DNA of 64,000 bases from Cryptomeria japonica (GCF_030272615.1 NC_081412.1:27632001-27696000); one strand, 5' to 3'; counted from the stretch's first letter, positions 1-12,614 are shown. The notes: a model not told the origin generated them from the letters alone. Numbers and translations: made by a program.

Positions 1-69
1 AATAAATGGTGAATCATGTACCATTAATATTCTTTATATTCACACCTCAAACTTTTTTTTTTGCTATAG

Positions 70-2450
70 ATTGATAGGTGAGTTTTTCTTACCACCATCA
101 AATATTCTACCTCGCTCATACCGAGAATTATTTGCCATTATGAAAGATATTGGAATGGAGTATCAAACAATAGATGCTTGTCCCAATGATCATATTATAT
201 ATCATAAACAACATGAATTTGGAACAGAATGCCCTAAATGTCATATTAGTAGATATTGAATAGATCAAATAACAAAAAAGGTGCCTCACAAGGTTCTTCG
301 TTATATTCCCATTATTCCATGTATGCACCGATTATTCAAGTGCACTAGCTTGGCACAATTTATGGATTACCATGCATGCAATAGAAGTCAAGATGACATT
401 ATTCGAATGCCTACAGATGGTTCAACATTTATGGACATAGAGGAAAAGTGGCCACACTTTAAAGAAGAACCTCATAATCTCAGGCTTTCATTGGCAGCAG
501 ACGGTGTCAATCCATTTGGAGAGTTGAGATCTATTTACTCAGTGTGGCCTATTTTTGTTATCAACAATAATATTCCTCCATGGATGTCAATAAAGAGGGA
601 GCACATAATGCTGGCAATGATTGTTCTAGGTATTTTATCATTTAATAGTCATCTACATTTAATTATAAATATTGTAGTAGAATGGTCATAATAATTATGT
701 AATGTTTTTGTTCATTCCACTAGGCAAGTACCAAGTTAAAGATATGAATGTATATATTGAGCATCTTATCGACGAGTTGCTGGAGTTATGGAATGGTGTG
801 ACTATGTATGACATCTCTAGACCAATAGGACAAAGACAATTTCAATTCCATGCAATGCTTGTATGGACAATACATGATGCCCCATGGCTAACACATTTTT
901 GTGGTACGTTATAGTGTTCAAGTTGCACATGATAATTATAATTATTAAAATTAACAGATTTAATAGAATTATACATTATCTTGTAGGTCTTCAAACAAAG
1001 GTAAAATTTGCATGTCCAGTTTGTGGTCCAAAGATGAAATCCCATCATTCAAAAAGTTTAGGAAAGCAGGTGTTTGATGAGTATAGGCACTTCCTTCACA
1101 AAAATCATAAGTACCAGAATACTGAAAAACATCTTTTCAATGGGAAAGAAGAGACTACATCAAAGCCATGAAGAATGACTCCTCACTTATGGAAGTTGGA
1201 ATATAATAGAATTAATCGTCAAGGTAATGTCATTCCATCTAATGATTTATGTTTGGAATTTGAATTTTTCTATCGTGTTTTGTTTACTGATGATGTAATT
1301 GATGATACTAAAGGTCGTCAAGGCATGGATGGCCACCTTCCAAAGGGACTAAAAAGTTATCCCAGACAATTCAGTAGGTTGCCTTACTACGAGCAGCTAC
1401 AAATTGTGCATTTGTTTGATACAATTCATATTGGAAAGAATATAATAGAGACATTATGGAAAATATTGGATGGAAGGTGTGACAAAGAAAAAATTGTCAA
1501 AATTTGTAGTGACATTTTGGAATCCAATCATGCAATGAAAAATGTCATTCAATCAAATAGCAATGGAGATCAAATTAATAGAAGTGCCCTTCCTTGGTTA
1601 TTAACGGAGCAGCAAAGCAATTCTATAAAAGAAGTCATATGAAAAATTCGATTTCCCATAGGATTTGCTGCGAACATAAACAATCTCATATCAAAGAAGA
1701 GTGAATTTGGGCCATGGATGAAAACACATGATTGACATACCTTCATTAAGGTAATTCAAGTTCTTGTGTATTTACTATATATTTGTATACTGTGCATGTA
1801 CTTTTTATTGTATTATGTTAGAAAACAATGAAAAGATCATTTTATAATTGTTGCAGTACGTTCTACCTCTATCTCTCCCAAACCACTTTGACAATAATAT
1901 CAAGCAAGTCATATATGATCTTGGAAAATACATGAGGTAAGTAGTGATGTTTGTTCAATTTGTTGTATAGATATTATATTTGCCATTTGTTTTACTTGTT
2001 ATGCAATATATTGTATATTATTTTGTAAAATCTCGTTTATATATTTTTGCGTCTTCAATCTCTTTTAGGTGGTTGTCATCTAAAGAAATCCACAAGGAAG
2101 ATATAAAATATTGGAAGAGAAAAATCCCTCATCTAATGTGTGAAATGCAAAAGTGTCTACCTTCAACTTTTTTCAATGCACAAGAACACTACCTCATACA
2201 CCAAGTTGAGGAGATCGAATTGTGTGGACCTGTACACACTAGGTCAATGTGGATGGTTGAGAGGCACTTGAAAATTTTGAAGGCTTTGGTTCGACAAAGA
2301 GCACATCCTGAGGGTTCTATGGCAGAGGGATATATGGTATACCAAACTATGGTACATTATTGAATATCTTCCTAAGTTTGCAGCAAAAATCCACGTAGAT
2401 CGCATTTGGGATCTCTTAAACCATATGCTAAATCAATTTCCCTTTGTGTA
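70..2450 (+). pseudogene. TNP2-type CACTA transposase (Transposase_21 plus DUF4218), multi-exon, broken
   Basis: The transposase would cut and join the terminal repeats of the CACTA element in the nucleus. Exons with GT..AG borders can be followed: 70-629 (phase-1 donor), 724-903, 987 to about 1750, about 1859-1936 and about 2070 onward. The first exon holds the typical run with DACPNDHIIYHK, CPKCHISRY and KVLRYIPIIP, then the family block RLSLAADGVNPFG and PPWMSIKRE. Exon 3 has KFACPVCGPK and LPYYEQLQIVHLFDTIH. The last exon has the DUF4218 signature (FFNAQEHYLIHQVEE, GPVHTRSMWMVERHLK). Stops at 257-259, 1169-1171 and 1640-1642 and a frameshift near 2360 disable it. After the frameshift the frame continues as EYLPKFAAKIHVDRIWD before decaying. 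The N-terminus is outside the window. Family call is firm; exact exon ends are by eye. Confidence 0.88.
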
Positions 2451-2609
2451 ACATTGGAATCTCCATTACGATGAGCTTCTTTAACCAATGAAGTGACACC
2501 ATCCCATGTTAATGTGCGACCAGAATGTTGACATCATTCAATCCACACCGTCATCCAATCAAGATTGTTTGCAATATACAAATGTAGCGCATCCCACTCC
2601 CGACCAACT
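2370..2609 (-). other. Unidentified open stretch antisense to the CACTA transposase tail
   Basis: On the minus strand about 78 codons are open with one stop, preceded by a TTTGTATAG sequence that could be a splice acceptor. The peptide is protein-like in composition (for example WDALHLYIANNLDW and REIDLAYGLRDP), but I do not recognise it. The left part overlaps the decaying + strand transposase frame, so it may be chance. No function is proposed. Confidence 0.2.
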
Positions 2610-2916
2610 ATACAAATAATTAATAGACCACTTACAACTGATTTATTTAAAAGATGAAGAATTAATTTACTACATTAATGATCCCATGTTTTTTTTGTAG
2701 GAAATGATATTTTTTATAAAAATATTAATGACATTACATTGCAGATATTTGGGCCCACCATACGTAAAAGGTGGAACATCATACATGAACTAACCCTTAT
2801 CCACTATTTTGATTTCATATCATTGCTAGAATAGTTTTCCTTTTATCCATTTCTTGAACTATATCAAAGGTAGCTTTAGTTTCTTTCTAAATCTAATAGG
2901 TTTGTTTTTGCTTTAA

Positions 2917-4404
2917 AGGTGGAATGACCAAGAAAAAAAGTTAAAAGATGAACTCACAAACCGTATGGTAGGGTTGTTTGGACATGACACATTCGACAAG
3001 ACTAAGCTCCTAGAAAAAGCTGGCACATATCTAAAGTATATGAGGGACCAATACAAGACACATTTAGAGAAGAAATTTAAGTATGAGCGTCCCCCCATGA
3101 TTCCAGAGAGGGAGTGGAAGGACCTGAGTTTGGATGCAAATGAGAGAATTGAAAGGAAAAAAGGAAATACACCACCAGATGCCAGAAGAAGGTATGTGAT
3201 ACTATTAAGAATGTGAATATGTACTAATTATTCATTATATTTATATAATCTAACATATTTCAAACTTTTCATAGATTGAGTGACACGTTAAAGGCAACCA
3301 AGGCAAGACAAGAAAAGCATGGGCAACACAAACTTGGCTTTGGTGGTTATATGAAACTTGCCGCACGAATTGTAAGAATCAGTAAATTAAGTATCACATC
3401 AAAATATTTATAAATTGTAAACAATTTTTTTTTGATCAAACAATACAAGCAAAATTCACAATACTAAGCAAAAATGCAGGGCTTTGAATTCAATAGAGCA
3501 CCCACGGAAGATGACAAGAGAATTGGCTACCAGCAAGGCTATATAGCCGTGGCTAAACGGCTACGAGAATTGAGTGGGCAAACACGAGATTCTGATGCAT
3601 TTGTCACAATGGTAAATAAGCTAAATGAAAATTATTTCAAATTGAATACTTAACCAATAATCTATTTGATGTTAAGTTTCAACATAAAGCGACTAAATTT
3701 TTTTTTAATAAGCAAGCAATGATAACACTGCGCGTGACATTGGAATGCAACATGATAATTGTGGAACAGAACCTGTACATGAAGGTTTGGATGTGCATCC
3801 TAGTAGTGGAGGTATTCATTTGCTATTCAAATTTTTTTATGTAATTATTAATACAATTAAACATCTTAAATTGAAAATTAGTGTAGTAATTAATGTAACC
3901 TTTATTGTTAATATTTTAGAGCATGTAGTTGGTGGTGACCAAGTGGAGCATGATCCGGGTAGACAACATTAGGAATGTGATGTTCCCCAATCAGGTAAAG
4001 AGGACCACTGTTATTCCTTTAAACAAATTTAATTGCAATTGGTGTATTGATTAATGTAACATTTCGTATTTCAACTCTAGAGGATCTAGAGTGTGTTCAA
4101 AATGTCGAGGTTGAGGCTAGACAAAATGATGTGGCCCCATCAGGTAAAGAGTGTAATGGTTGTGTTCTTTAAATTAATGAAATACTTGTAACAATAATAA
4201 AAAAGTGTTTTGAATTTAACCCAATTCTTTGTTATTGTAGAGGACCCCCCTTTGGTTCAACATCCTCGTCCTTTGTATAGGACTAGGCATACATCAAGAG
4301 CACGAGAAGAGGGCAGAACATCTGAAGATGGGGGAAATGATGAAGAAACCGATGTTCCACTTAGTCTTTTCATAGCTTCAAAGAAAAAAGAAAGAAAGAA
4401 ATGA
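2917..4404 (+). pseudogene. Second CACTA gene (TNPA / Transposase_24-like), seven exons visible
   Basis: Seven GT..AG exons can be drawn: 2917-3191, 3275-3371, 3480-3611, 3713-3811, 3920-3994, 4081-4143 and 4241-4404, ending at a TGA. The product is basic and charged, with KYERPPMIPEREWKDL in exon 1, KLGFGGYMKLAARI in exon 2 and RIGYQQGYIAVAKRLREL in exon 3. The acidic tail ends in a lysine-rich stretch (ASKKKERKK), a possible nuclear signal. Position downstream of TNP2 on the same strand matches the second CACTA gene, whose products usually bind subterminal repeats. Exons 5 and 6 are 75 and 63 nt, both phase 1 at both ends. Exon 5 has an in-frame TAG that exon skipping would remove. Assignment to the Transposase_24-like group rests on context and general resemblance. 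Confidence 0.55.
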
Positions 4405-4429
4405 TTGTAATCTACCTTATTTGATAATG

Positions 4430-4630
4430 ACTGATTTTTATGTGTTAATGAATGTAACTATGTGCTAATGAATGTTCATGAATGATATGTGTTGATGATT
4501 ATTGATGAATGTTGCGTTTTAATCAAAGTTAATGAATTTTATGTGTTAATGAACGTTATGTGATAATGAATGAATGCTATATTTTAATAATGGATGAAAT
4601 AATGAATGAAAGAATGAATGAATGTTAGAT
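4430..4630. repeat. Imperfect ATGAATG/TTAATGAATG tandem tract
   Basis: The words TTAATGAATGTTATGTG and GAATGAATGAATG recur irregularly just after the CACTA gene. The tract is low-complexity and non-coding. A run of G residues follows near 4661-4672. Confidence 0.6.
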
Positions 4631-4843
4631 GTTAACGGGGAATTTAGAGTGATGTTGCGGGGGGGGGGGGGAGAGGGGCCAAATGAGCTTCCACCTTCAC
4701 GTGGTTGGCCCTATTAAGTAGAGAATATTAAACTATTCTTGAAACAAAGCAAAGCTCAATAAGATAACACACATTTCAATATTTCATTATGTTGCACAGT
4801 TAATCTTATTGAATAATGTACGGATATTGAATCTTAATTGCAG

Positions 4844-4912
4844 GGTCCAACAGAGCCAACACAAACAACACCATGGTGCGACTGCAAAAGTTGTGAATAT
4901 GCCTCATCATGA
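4844..4912 (+). other. Possible orphan terminal exon, 22 codons plus stop
   Basis: A TTAATTGCAG acceptor precedes 22 open codons and a TGA. The peptide is Thr-rich and then has a Cys cluster (PWCDCKSCEYASS). An AATAAAG-like signal follows at once. It could be the last exon of the CACTA gene or of a host gene in whose intron the element sits. I do not recognise it. Confidence 0.2.
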
Positions 4913-7900
4913 ATAAAGTTGAATTAGCGCATTCTTTGTAAAATCTCAAATGCTCTATACTTTGGAAGTTTTGAAATTTTTATGATCATATCGGTCCCTT
5001 GCCTAAAAGTTTTTTTCCTTGATTTGTTTGTGATACACATTGAGAGATTTTTGTTTTCCTTTTATTTATGCATGTCTTAACCATTCTCCACATGCTTCCC
5101 ATTCTTATTTAGATTGCTGTATTTTTACATATGTTGGAATTTGTAGTTCCACGTACATGTTTTCTATGTTCTTTGTAACTGTATGAAAAGGTGTAAAATG
5201 TGGGTATAGTCCAAAATCTTGATTACCAACAAGCTATTGTTGTTTAATAGTTCCAGTGTTTGTATTAATTGAAACAATATAACCCTTTTAACATGTTTCA
5301 TAGCAAACCTGCACTTTGTATGCAATCTTATTGTTACAGTTCAATTACTGAGGTGATGTGATTTATCTTGACAATAGAATGTCAAAATTTATCTGAATTT
5401 ATCTTGACAATAGAATGTCGGAATTGAATACCATAATCCATGATGAAAATTGCCAAAAATGGAAATTTATCTTAGTTCACAATTACAAAATGCTTTTGTA
5501 TAGGCCTCTCGAAGATTAAGTACATCAAATTTAGACTTTATAAATTGAGTGTATGTATTAGCAATCTCCCAAATTGTTCAATGGTCTCCAAACCTTGTCA
5601 ATTTTTTATTTTTATTTTAACTCAAATATGTATGGTATAGGCATATCATTGGTTGTGTGATTTTTTTTTTCCTTAAATGCTTCTACGACCAAAAGAGACA
5701 AGTTTTAGATGAAAATGGGGTCTTATGGGCCTTTTTGACACAATGGTACGTTCTTTAGACCTGAAAATGCCCCAAAAACTAGTCGATTGCCTTAAGTTAC
5801 AAACAAATCCTTGTTTGTGAGCATGCTTCTTGATCTCCAATTTTGGTGGAATGAAAGATAATATTGAATTTCTCAAGCCTTTTGGATGCTTCGAAACCAC
5901 CCAAAAAAGCTACTTTGATCATTGAAATGTTGTAGTGACTTGGATAAAAAAAGAAAACTAAGTCTAAACTTTAGAAGTTAGTTTTTCCTTGTCAAATTGT
6001 TTTCAATTTTCAAATCATCCAAGGATGCAAGAGGAGTATATTTTGTTATGACAAGATAAAAAAAAAACTTAGAATCTTTTGAAACCATTGAAACACGGGG
6101 ACCCCTTCCCCCCCTCCAAAATCCCTATTTTTTCAGGATGTAATACTTAGGGGAAACATCCCCTTGCCACACCACTTAGGGACGTCCTAGGGACTCCAAG
6201 GAGTCTCTTGACCATCTTGAGGATGCCTATGAGTCTCCCATGGCCCCCAATTAGAAACTCCAATTCTAAACAAAAATGGTGAAATTATTGTGAAAATGTC
6301 ATCCGTATTAAAGGTTTGGCAATGCCCCCTAACCTTGATGGGGGCTCTGCCCCAAACCCCCCACAAGGGGCACTACCCATTGACCCCAAACTTCTACCCA
6401 CCATTCTTATTGTTAATCCAATCGTTTCCATTTTTTTTATGTTGACTAGTTTAAACACTTAGTATGCCAAAGTTTCATCTGCAATTCTTATACTTATTCT
6501 TAGTTTGTTCCCAAAGTTCCAAAACTCTACCACCATTGTTAATGTTCAAATTTCAATGCAATCATTGACATATTTTTAATGTTTATTGTAAAATTTACAT
6601 AGTGTGGCAAAGTTTTATTTACAGTTGTTATACTTATTCTATACACATCATTTTATAATTAATTTTTTAAGTTGTATATATATTTGCATCCCACCGCGCC
6701 CCCTTCGTCATCCCCCTGTCATCCCCAAACTTAAGCCCTTGGTATGTTAAGATATGAAAGCTCACAATAGTTTCATTTGATATGTTAATCGAGGAAAAAC
6801 CTACAATATATAGCTTCCAAGATTCTAAACCCATGAGGATCATGAAGAGGTAGAAAACCAAAAAAAGAAATTGCTTATCCAAGTTTCCAAATTTGTGACA
6901 AGGAAAAAGTAGAATCTCAATCAAAGAAGGAGAATGTGCAACTCATTATCTTATTCTACCTAAGTAAAAATATTACCTAATTAAGCTTTTTAATAGTGGA
7001 ATATCACACTTAGGATAAAACATATCCAAGGTAAATAAAATATTACATTGATAGGCTTCTTTGGTTGCTCTAAAAGTGGTGCCTTGTGAATTATGTTCTT
7101 GGATACTAAAGTTTCTAAATTCTGGGCACTCTTGATAGCTTCTCGTAGAGATTGTGATTCGAAGGCTTTAACCAAACTTTTCAATGGTTTCTGTTGATGT
7201 GTTTTTTATGCACTATGCAAAACAAAATAAAATACTAAGTATTCTATCCTCTCTTGAACAAAATCCTCCCAAGTGCTAAACTACGTGATCAAATGGGATG
7301 ACTCCAAGATTCCAATAGTCAGGTCTTGACTTTATATTGCAGATAGACTTAATGATTATGATGTGATATCTTCTGGAATCACAAGGGGGACTTATGTTGC
7401 TTGGGTCAAGACCTATCCATTCTCATGTTTCATGATTGATTTACACTCCATGATTTAGGTCATCCTTGAGCAACATCTCGACTTAGCCAAATTTTGTTTT
7501 TTGTACCCTAATTCTTTAATTTTGACCCCTTACTAGCATTGCCTTAGGTTTTATTGGAATTCTTGCTTCTCTAGCATGGGCACATTTCTAGGGTTCATTC
7601 GCACAAATTGCTCTTGATGAGAAAGCTAGTATCATGACCATGACTTAAACAAAATTTTAACGTAGTCAAATTATCTCCTCCAAACTTCTATGAGTTCATC
7701 GGCTTCATTCTTCATCATTTGGATGTCTTTTGTCATTGGAAGGTAATTCTTGACCATCATACCTCAATCTTGACCTATGCTACCCTAAAACCCTAGAACC
7801 TAGTCATGTTTACAATTGAGATCTTGGTGACTTGATCACTTAATACAGCTTAATCATGCAGGTCTCATCTAACTCTGACTCCAACACTTAAGCAAATCAA

Positions 7901-7977
7901 CCCTAGAAACCAAGTACTTTGGGAAATATCTTGCAACTTGACAACATGGGTAATGATGGAGGAATGGAAGGTGAGAC
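4913..7977. other. Non-coding stretch, no recognisable gene
   Basis: No open frame on either strand looks like a known protein. The stretch is AT-rich with C-rich islands near 6090-6250, 6320-6400 (GGGGGCTCTGCCCCAAACC type) and 6690-6730, which look like pieces of a dispersed repeat. It may be internal CACTA sequence or older intergenic DNA. Confidence 0.5.
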
Positions 7978-7984
7978 CTATAGA

Positions 7985-8158
7985 GGTGAGAGAGAGAGAG
8001 AGAGGGTGAGAGGAAGAGATAATGACCTGGAGAGGGTAGAGAAAGAGAAGTAGAGAGGGAGAGAAGAAGAGAGGTATGGAGAAAGAGACCTAGAGAGGGG
8101 AGAGAGAAGAGAGATAGTAGAGAGGGATAGAGAAGAGAGATAGAAGAGAGATACCAAT
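7985..8158. repeat. Purine-rich GA/GAGA low-complexity tract
   Basis: The + strand is almost pure purine, built from GAGAGA, GGGAGAG and TAGAGAG units. The Ser/Leu-rich reading of the opposite strand is an artefact of composition. Confidence 0.9.
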
Positions 8159-8159
8159 G

Positions 8160-8702
8160 TCAATCTTTTTCTATAAAATTTTTTTTCCGAGAACTTGGCC
8201 TATCGTCGGAATTCTGACTCCATAGTGTAAAATTCTGACAGAGGAGTGTCATTGGATGCACAACCGTTGGAACTCTCCTAGAGGCCATCATAAATTTACG
8301 ACGACCTCTACAACGACCTCCAGGAGAGTTCCAACGAGGATGCTGTGCATCCGATGACACTCCTCTATCGGAATTTTACCCTGTGGTGTCGGAATTTATG
8401 ACGGCCTCCAGGAGAGTTCCAACGAGGATGATGTGCATTCGATGACACTCCTCTGTTGGAATTTTACCCATGGAGTCAAAATTCCGACGATAGGCCAAGA
8501 TTGCGACGGTATTCTTTCTAGGTATGAGCATCGATGGCGGCTGTCAGAAGGGTTGGAGGTGATGTCGGAATTGCGACGACCACAAGGATAGTCGGAACTT
8601 TTGACAAAAAGTTTTCGACGGCTTTTTTTGTTGGTAGTGTGACGAAATTTTGTTAGAATTCCGACGATTTGCCATCAAAATTTTGACCCGAATGTACTAG
8701 TG
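8160..8702. mobile_element. CACTA-type terminus with subterminal repeats
   Basis: Read on the minus strand, the block begins CACTAGTACATT at 8702 and continues with many short GTCGGAATT / CCGTCG words, the usual build of CACTA ends with their transposase-binding subterminal repeats. The trinucleotide AAG follows at 8703-8705 and would be the 3-bp target duplication. The partner terminus is not in the window, so ownership by the 1-4404 element is inferred. Confidence 0.6.
8196..8500. repeat. Large imperfect inverted repeat with a direct duplication
   Basis: The outer arms are CTTGGCCTATCGTCGGAATT near 8196 and its reverse complement near 8480-8500. Inside, a block of about 70 nt carrying AGGAGTGTCATTGGATGCA (near 8239) recurs inverted near 8320-8390 and again in the same inverted sense near 8405-8470. 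The whole could fold into a long hairpin. Confidence 0.8.
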
Positions 8703-10530
8703 AAGGAGTCTTTGAAATAGGGTATACAAAGGCAACTAAAGCTCTTATAACACCAAAACAAACCATAGGGCAATATTTAAAATCTCAGACAACCCTAGGA
8801 AGCATTTTCCCATACCCAACTAAACCACAACCATCTTTTCCCTTACAGATTTCCATTATTAGGAATCAAATTAATTCCATTCAAAATCCCCCAAACAATC
8901 TTTGGCAAACACTTTTTAGACAATCTTTTCAAAATCAAATGTTAGGTGTAGGAATACGAAGCCAACCTGAAAAATGAAGAAATGAAAATGAAATCTAAAG
9001 TATAGACTCCCAAACCAGCAAAAATCCTCAAGCAATTAGATTCCAAATCCAAGCAAAATCTCCAAAGGCATCCGAAAAATCCAACCCTAGTGAATGCACA
9101 AGAAGTTGAATTAATAAAAACCTTAATCAAGGTCGACCAATCAAAATATTCTAAAAAGCATATGTAATACCTACCCCACACATAATTTACCTACCCTTTT
9201 ATCCCACCAATAACATAGGAGGGTAGGTGGGTTATATCAAGATTAATTAGAAAGTGGGTGGAAAAAGAAGTTAAATAAAATGTAAAGAATATAATTCCAA
9301 TGCGACTTAATAAACATGGGTAATATTTATTTACTCACCCATAAATAATAATCCTCTACACAAAATATTTCTTACCCAATAATAAATAATTATAAATAAA
9401 TAATAATAATAAAGTCATAAATAAAATGAATATAAATCCCATCAAATAATAATTCAATAAAATTCAATAATACAAGCAACTAAATATCAATTAATTAAAT
9501 AAACAATAAATCAATAAATGAAATAAATGAAATTAAATTGATTAAACAATAATCAAATAACCAAATAAATAATTAATAATAAATCAATCACATATGTAAA
9601 TAAACAATAAATAATTAAACCTCAGTCAACCATTAAATAAAAAATAAATTAAATCAAATATCCTTAGATCAATTAAAGATAAATATTAAATAAATAAATG
9701 ACCACACAACTCTAACTGGGAATAAATATAAACTCAAAACAATTTATGCCAAGGGAATAAACACAACACAAAACTCTAACCTCAACTTGCATCGTGGCGC
9801 AATCGACAAGGTACGCAACTTAGACCTAGAGTGTGTGAGGGAAACTATGTCATCTCCGACAACTTGCCATTGGATAAAGACACACTCAGACCTGTGAAGC
9901 CAGGTGGAGCTGATATCTAGTACCTGCAGACTTGCATCACCACTAAACACAACATATACAATACATATACATCATTATAAACAGACAAGTGATAGAGAAC
10001 CGTGATGGCATATCATGCTTGTAATGAGTGATATGACATTGTCTCTACTTATGAAGATAGTCACACAATAAATCATCAAGCATCACATAGAACCATAATC
10101 ATGAAATAGGGTTAGTATTAACATATCATCATCATAAGTCATGTAATCCCACATAAGCAAAGATCACATAAGAATCCATAAAACATATAAATCCATCCAT
10201 CAAGGTGATTCTACATAAAAACATCCACAAGAACCATCAGATGTCATATATCACATAATATGTCTAGCATCATCAATCACATGAATCTCCAAGCATAATG
10301 AGTCCTATCAAATATCATAAGTCGTCATAGAGTTCTACCATTATCAATACCATCTACGATAGAAATAGAGTTATAAGTAACCATCTAAGCATTAACCATA
10401 TGTCCAAATAAGTCTATCGATATATAAATCCAAATGCAAGTCTAGGAGGGTCACTACAAGAGGAGATGACTCTTAGGAGTTTCTTGAAATAAAACAAATT
10501 AGTTATAGCTGTTTGTTTCATGAATAATCC
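8703..10530. other. AT-rich non-coding DNA, probably old LTR sequence
   Basis: No protein is recognisable. 9340-9710 is low-complexity AATAAATAAT-type sequence. 9740-9960 is more complex and 9960-10480 is ATCA/CATA-rich. The texture resembles long plant gypsy LTRs, but I found no paired copy or clear termini. Confidence 0.4.
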
Positions 10531-11479
10531 TTGATAAGAAAGAAGATGAAACCATGATAATATGCATGGACTGTAGAGAATTGGACTAGACAATATTTAG
10601 ATATCTTATTCATAGGATCAATGATATAATTAATGAGATGGAGTAAAGTTTATTCCTCGTAGATTGGTTTGGGATCAAGCTACCTTCATATTTGTGTCCA
10701 TAAGGAGGATGTGTTACAAGATATTTATATATATCATTTTGGAAACTTTGAGTTCTTGGTCATGTTATGTGTATTTAATAGTGCACTAGTCACTTTCCAA
10801 TTCATGATGAATTAAAGGTATTTAGTAGTCAATTGAAGAAAAAAAAATTGATAATATTTTATGATATTCTGATGTGTAGCAATGCATGAAAGGATCACAT
10901 GGGCAACTAAATTTAATAAAGGAAGCTACTTGTGATATTTTTCACTAAGATTTTTATATATGCACTATGTTAATACTGCTCAAGGCAAGTAGGAGGATAC
11001 AACACAATAATCATTTGATAAGCTTGATAAAGTAATAAACTCAAGTCACATACTTACCATTTTAGATTTCCCACAACCATTTGCTACATAATATAATTCT
11101 TCAAGAAATGATGTTGGATTGATTACAAAGAAAAGGAGGTGTGCCACAACAATTGAGAGTGCAAGTTGAAATATTTGAAATTGGTTCTTTTGTGTATGAC
11201 AAGAAGATACTTCGATGATATTTATTTTGGTAAAGTTTAAAAAAAATCTAGTTTGTCGTAAATGTGTGGTTGATATACAATAAAATGGATTGAATTTATT
11301 CTTGGGTCATCATAAATTAGAAAATTTATAGCAAAAATGGGTAAGAAAAATTTAAGCCTATAATTTTGATATAAAATATATGAAGGGCAAAATAATGTAG
11401 TTGTTGATGCTTTGTTTAGAATGCCCAATTATTTTTCTATTTATTCGTTTATGGTGATTGATTTTTTTCATAGTATAAT
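10530..11479 (+). pseudogene. Gypsy pol relic J: reverse transcriptase to RNase H
   Basis: This very decayed Ty3/gypsy pol shows MRMCMDCR near 10560, then a run matching the RT palm around 10680-10830 (HKEDVLQD, FGNFEFLVMLC, ALVTFQFMMN). Near 11330-11430 is the RNase H end (YNFDIKYMKGK, then a form of VVDALSR). Many stops and frameshifts break it, making it the oldest-looking coding relic in the window. Its integrase resumes after a solo LTR. No LTRs of its own were identified. Confidence 0.7.
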
Positions 11480-12609
11480 TGTAACCCGAAAAAATGAAGT
11501 AAACTACAAGACTAAGCTAAGCTACCACAAACTCTAGAATTCCTACAATAAATTCCAAATTACCAATGAAACAAGAATAAAAGGATAATTAGAACAAGTA
11601 AACTTAAACCAATAAACCTTCACTATAGTGTCCCATTGTGTCCTATCATCCTTTGATCTTGCTTGCTGATGTGGTTGCTCTCAGATTGCATTGATTTTGG
11701 TTTTCAAGATGACAAGAGATGAATGGACAGTGGTATTTGAATGCTAAATGCAAGCTATATGGATAGGTGCAATATGCAATTGAATGAACTTATGCTAAAC
11801 CTATGCTAAGCCAAAGGCACACTACTATTTTCTCGAAATGCTCTATGATTTCTCTAAGATAACATTGATTGCTAGATAATGACTAGTTTCAAATTGCTGG
11901 AGAAATGCATCTTTTATAGACTTTGCATGAATCCTACATGGAAAGGATCAATGGTTGAGAGTAAATATTGACAAATAAATGGATATGAATGATTGGTTAG
12001 AATGTGAGAGAGAAAGGAGGAATATGTTCCTCCTACACATGCAAGACGGAGGAAAAGGTGGAAGAAGGGTCCAAGTAGCAGCATGTTGACCTTGACCAGA
12101 GATGAAAACCCAAGAATATAGGATGGTTGGAGATGATCTAGGAAATACGGGACAAGTGGATGTTGACTAGGGTGAGGTGGACAAAACCTCCTCCAAAGAT
12201 GTAGTAGTGGAGGGAATATAGGAGATAGGAGGACAACTGGATTTCTTCCTCCTATTAACTTAGAAGTTGAGGATTAAATGTGACAATTTAAATATTAGGA
12301 ATAATTTATTTATTTATCCACATAATAATGAGATGGAAAGATGAGTTGGCTTGATGATGTGGAGAAAATAATTAAGTGTAATAGATTTAATTAAATAATT
12401 CAGAATTATTTAATTAAGGAAGACTTTTAGAAGAATTATGAAGATAATTAATTAAATAATTAATATTTAATTAATAAATTGACATAGAAGAATACGACTA
12501 ATGAATCAAAATAAATAAACTTTTCAATTTATTTATTTGATAGAAGAATAATCAATAAATAACTAATAATATTTATTTAGTTAATCATAGCCATTTTTAG
12601 GTGTATACA
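11480..12609. mobile_element. Solo LTR L inserted in gypsy relic J, TSD ATAAT
   Basis: The 1130-bp block starts TGTAACCC and ends AGGTGTATACA (TG..CA). It is flanked by ATAAT at 11475-11479 and 12610-12614. It has no coding content and many AATTAATTAAATAATT words toward the right end. Its final CCATTTTTAGGTGT is shared with solo LTR K at 38828-40156, so both come from one family. The single copy with a TSD points to LTR-LTR recombination. Confidence 0.8.
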
Positions 12610-12614
12610 ATAAT

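Larger units (their letters stand above)
1..4404 (+). mobile_element. CACTA (En/Spm) DNA transposon, coding part, left end outside window
   Basis: Two genes on the same strand, a TNP2-type transposase followed by a second multi-exon gene, give the usual coding layout of a plant CACTA element. The left terminus lies before position 1. A CACTA-type terminus occurs at 8702 and may be the right end of this element, but about 4 kb of unassigned sequence lies between, so the link is inferred. Both genes carry stops and neither can be functional as it stands. Confidence 0.85.

Noticed and set aside
7978-8163. Ser/Leu-rich minus-strand frame
   Set aside because: Product of the GA-rich tract, no conserved sequence.
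8703-10530. A minus-strand LTR of gypsy relic J
   Set aside because: Texture fits an LTR, but no paired copy, termini or TSD could be found, and J reads on +.
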